A stretch of 64,000 nucleotides of DNA from Liolophura sinensis (taxonomy: Eukaryota; Mollusca; Polyplacophora; Chitonida; Chitonidae), in the NCBI RefSeq assembly GCF_032854445.1, contig NC_088296.1, forward strand, positions 9,648,706 to 9,712,705, written 5' to 3'. Positions 63,111 through 64,000 of this stretch are shown here, piece by piece (positions within the stretch are counted from its first letter, which is position 1; every line of letters begins with the position of its first letter). A program made the position numbers and the translations under genes. The notes beneath the pieces are model-generated. The model was not told the origin of the DNA. It saw only the letters and a program-made list of their open reading frames with translations, and did not search any database.

Positions 63111-64000
63111 TTAACCTGTGAGCCCCGAACCAAAAATGGGGTTCTCCCCACTGTATTGATGGTCCTGTCTGCTAATTTGGATCCAACTCTGCCCAATTCA
63201 TTTATGGCTTACTTGTGAAGTTACTCAAGTCAAGTAGCGAGTGCTGTGGTGCCTTGGCATTTGCCCATTTTTTTTTTTTTTTTGTACCTACTTTGGGGAT
63301 TTAAGAGAAGCCACCAATTCTATATCAACCAAAGAAGTACACCAGGGTCCAGTTGTGAAATTAGACCTATATAAGTCTTCGTGTCCTTATCATTTTCATG
63401 CAAGCAGAACTTTAATCCAGACAAGTGAATACCAGACTAAAATGTTAATGAAGCTTCCGACAACACGTCTTTCAGATGACATTATTAGTAGTTTATATCA
63501 TTCATTTTCACTCGTTTTGTAGACTGGGCATGTGGTGTTCGGGTGTTTTTTGTATGTGGCATCCTGCTGTTCGTACAGAATTTTACTTTCTGTGATTTGT
63601 TGTATTGAGATGAAATATTCTTCTGCAGAAACCTTTCCCTTAGAGAGTAATGGTCTTTTTTATTTCATACTCTGTTATGTTTCAGCTAGAATTGCTTTTA
63701 TATCCCAACTAAAATCCCTTTCATACTCAAATAGAATTTATTCTAATGCCATTTCTTGTAATCACTGTCCTTGTAGATAATAAAATGTTTTTTCTTACAT
63801 TTCCTGGTGTACTTTTTCAAGTTTCTAGTATCACAACTTTATACATAGTCGCATGGAATTTGGAGCAAACCTAAAAAAAAGTATTTAAAATAAAATTTAT
63901 AATAAATTGGAATGGATTGAACGAAATTTAAGATCACTATAAAGAAAGTGGTAAATGTGTCTGCCTTGGTAATGGGTGTGAAGCAATTGTCCCACGGCTT

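Larger units (their letters stand above)
58927..64000. other. Downstream of last recognised TDRKH exon
   Basis: No exon can be supported. It holds a G-run at about 59080-59110, SINE-A copies near 59445 and 61313, a 64-bp array at 61764, a diverged 54-bp array at 62690 and long T runs. The stretches 59670-61300 and 63110-64000 are AT-rich with nothing recognised. The final TDRKH exon may be hidden here or lie beyond the window. Confidence 0.6.

Noticed and set aside
63241-63780. Two plus-strand ORFs near the right edge
   Set aside because: No similarity recognised; they start in a poly-T run and have no acceptor linking them to the TDRKH frame.

Overview
The window is eukaryotic: AT-rich, intron-dominated DNA with GT-AG splice sites, dense short interspersed elements (SINEs) and minisatellites. 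The protein content and the repeat families suggest a marine lophotrochozoan, most likely a mollusc and possibly a bivalve. The main SINE has a tRNA-like head and a 3' end reading TTCTTGAGTACGGCG then AAAACACCAATCAAATAAATA, a signature I associate with molluscan genomes. The organism call is inference.

One gene organises almost the whole window. Ten plus-strand coding exons between 19842 and 58926 splice in frame into a Tudor and KH domain protein (TDRKH, Drosophila Papi): an N-terminal membrane anchor, two KH domains with GRQG and GRNG loops, and an extended Tudor domain. In animals where it has been studied this protein sits on the outer mitochondrial membrane, binds methylated PIWI proteins and supports piRNA 3'-end trimming. 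The start-codon exon begins after a good acceptor, so a non-coding 5' exon lies upstream. A CpG-rich segment ending in a consensus donor at 1904/1905 is the best candidate. The extreme C-terminus is not found and probably lies beyond 64000 or in an exon I could not recognise.

A second gene lies on the minus strand inside the last TDRKH intron (54471-56634, three exons). It encodes a protein of about 440-470 residues that I do not recognise. It has a helical N-terminal half, a charged linker and a C-terminal coiled-coil-like segment.

Layout: 1-1729 flank with SINEs; 1730-1904 predicted promoter and 5' exon; 1905-19784 predicted first intron (76-, 37-, 44- and 20-bp tandem arrays, a mariner-like MITE, a LINE fragment, two large inverted repeats); 19785-19938 first coding exon; 19939-38594 intron (SINEs, a 40-bp array, a 99-bp higher-order array, a TIR element); 38595-50271 eight exons separated by repeat-rich introns; 50272-58799 intron with a foldback element, a 188-bp array and the nested gene; 58800-58926 last recognised exon; 58927-64000 repeats with no supported exon.

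The points most worth following are: the unrecognised nested gene and its unclear exon 1/2 junction; a roughly 2-kb inverted repeat whose left arm preserves the empty site of a SINE inserted in the right arm; a second foldback with a minisatellite in its loop; a recurrent AAGGGAGATAACT-like motif that overlaps two splice donors; and three diverged copies of an unnamed interspersed repeat.
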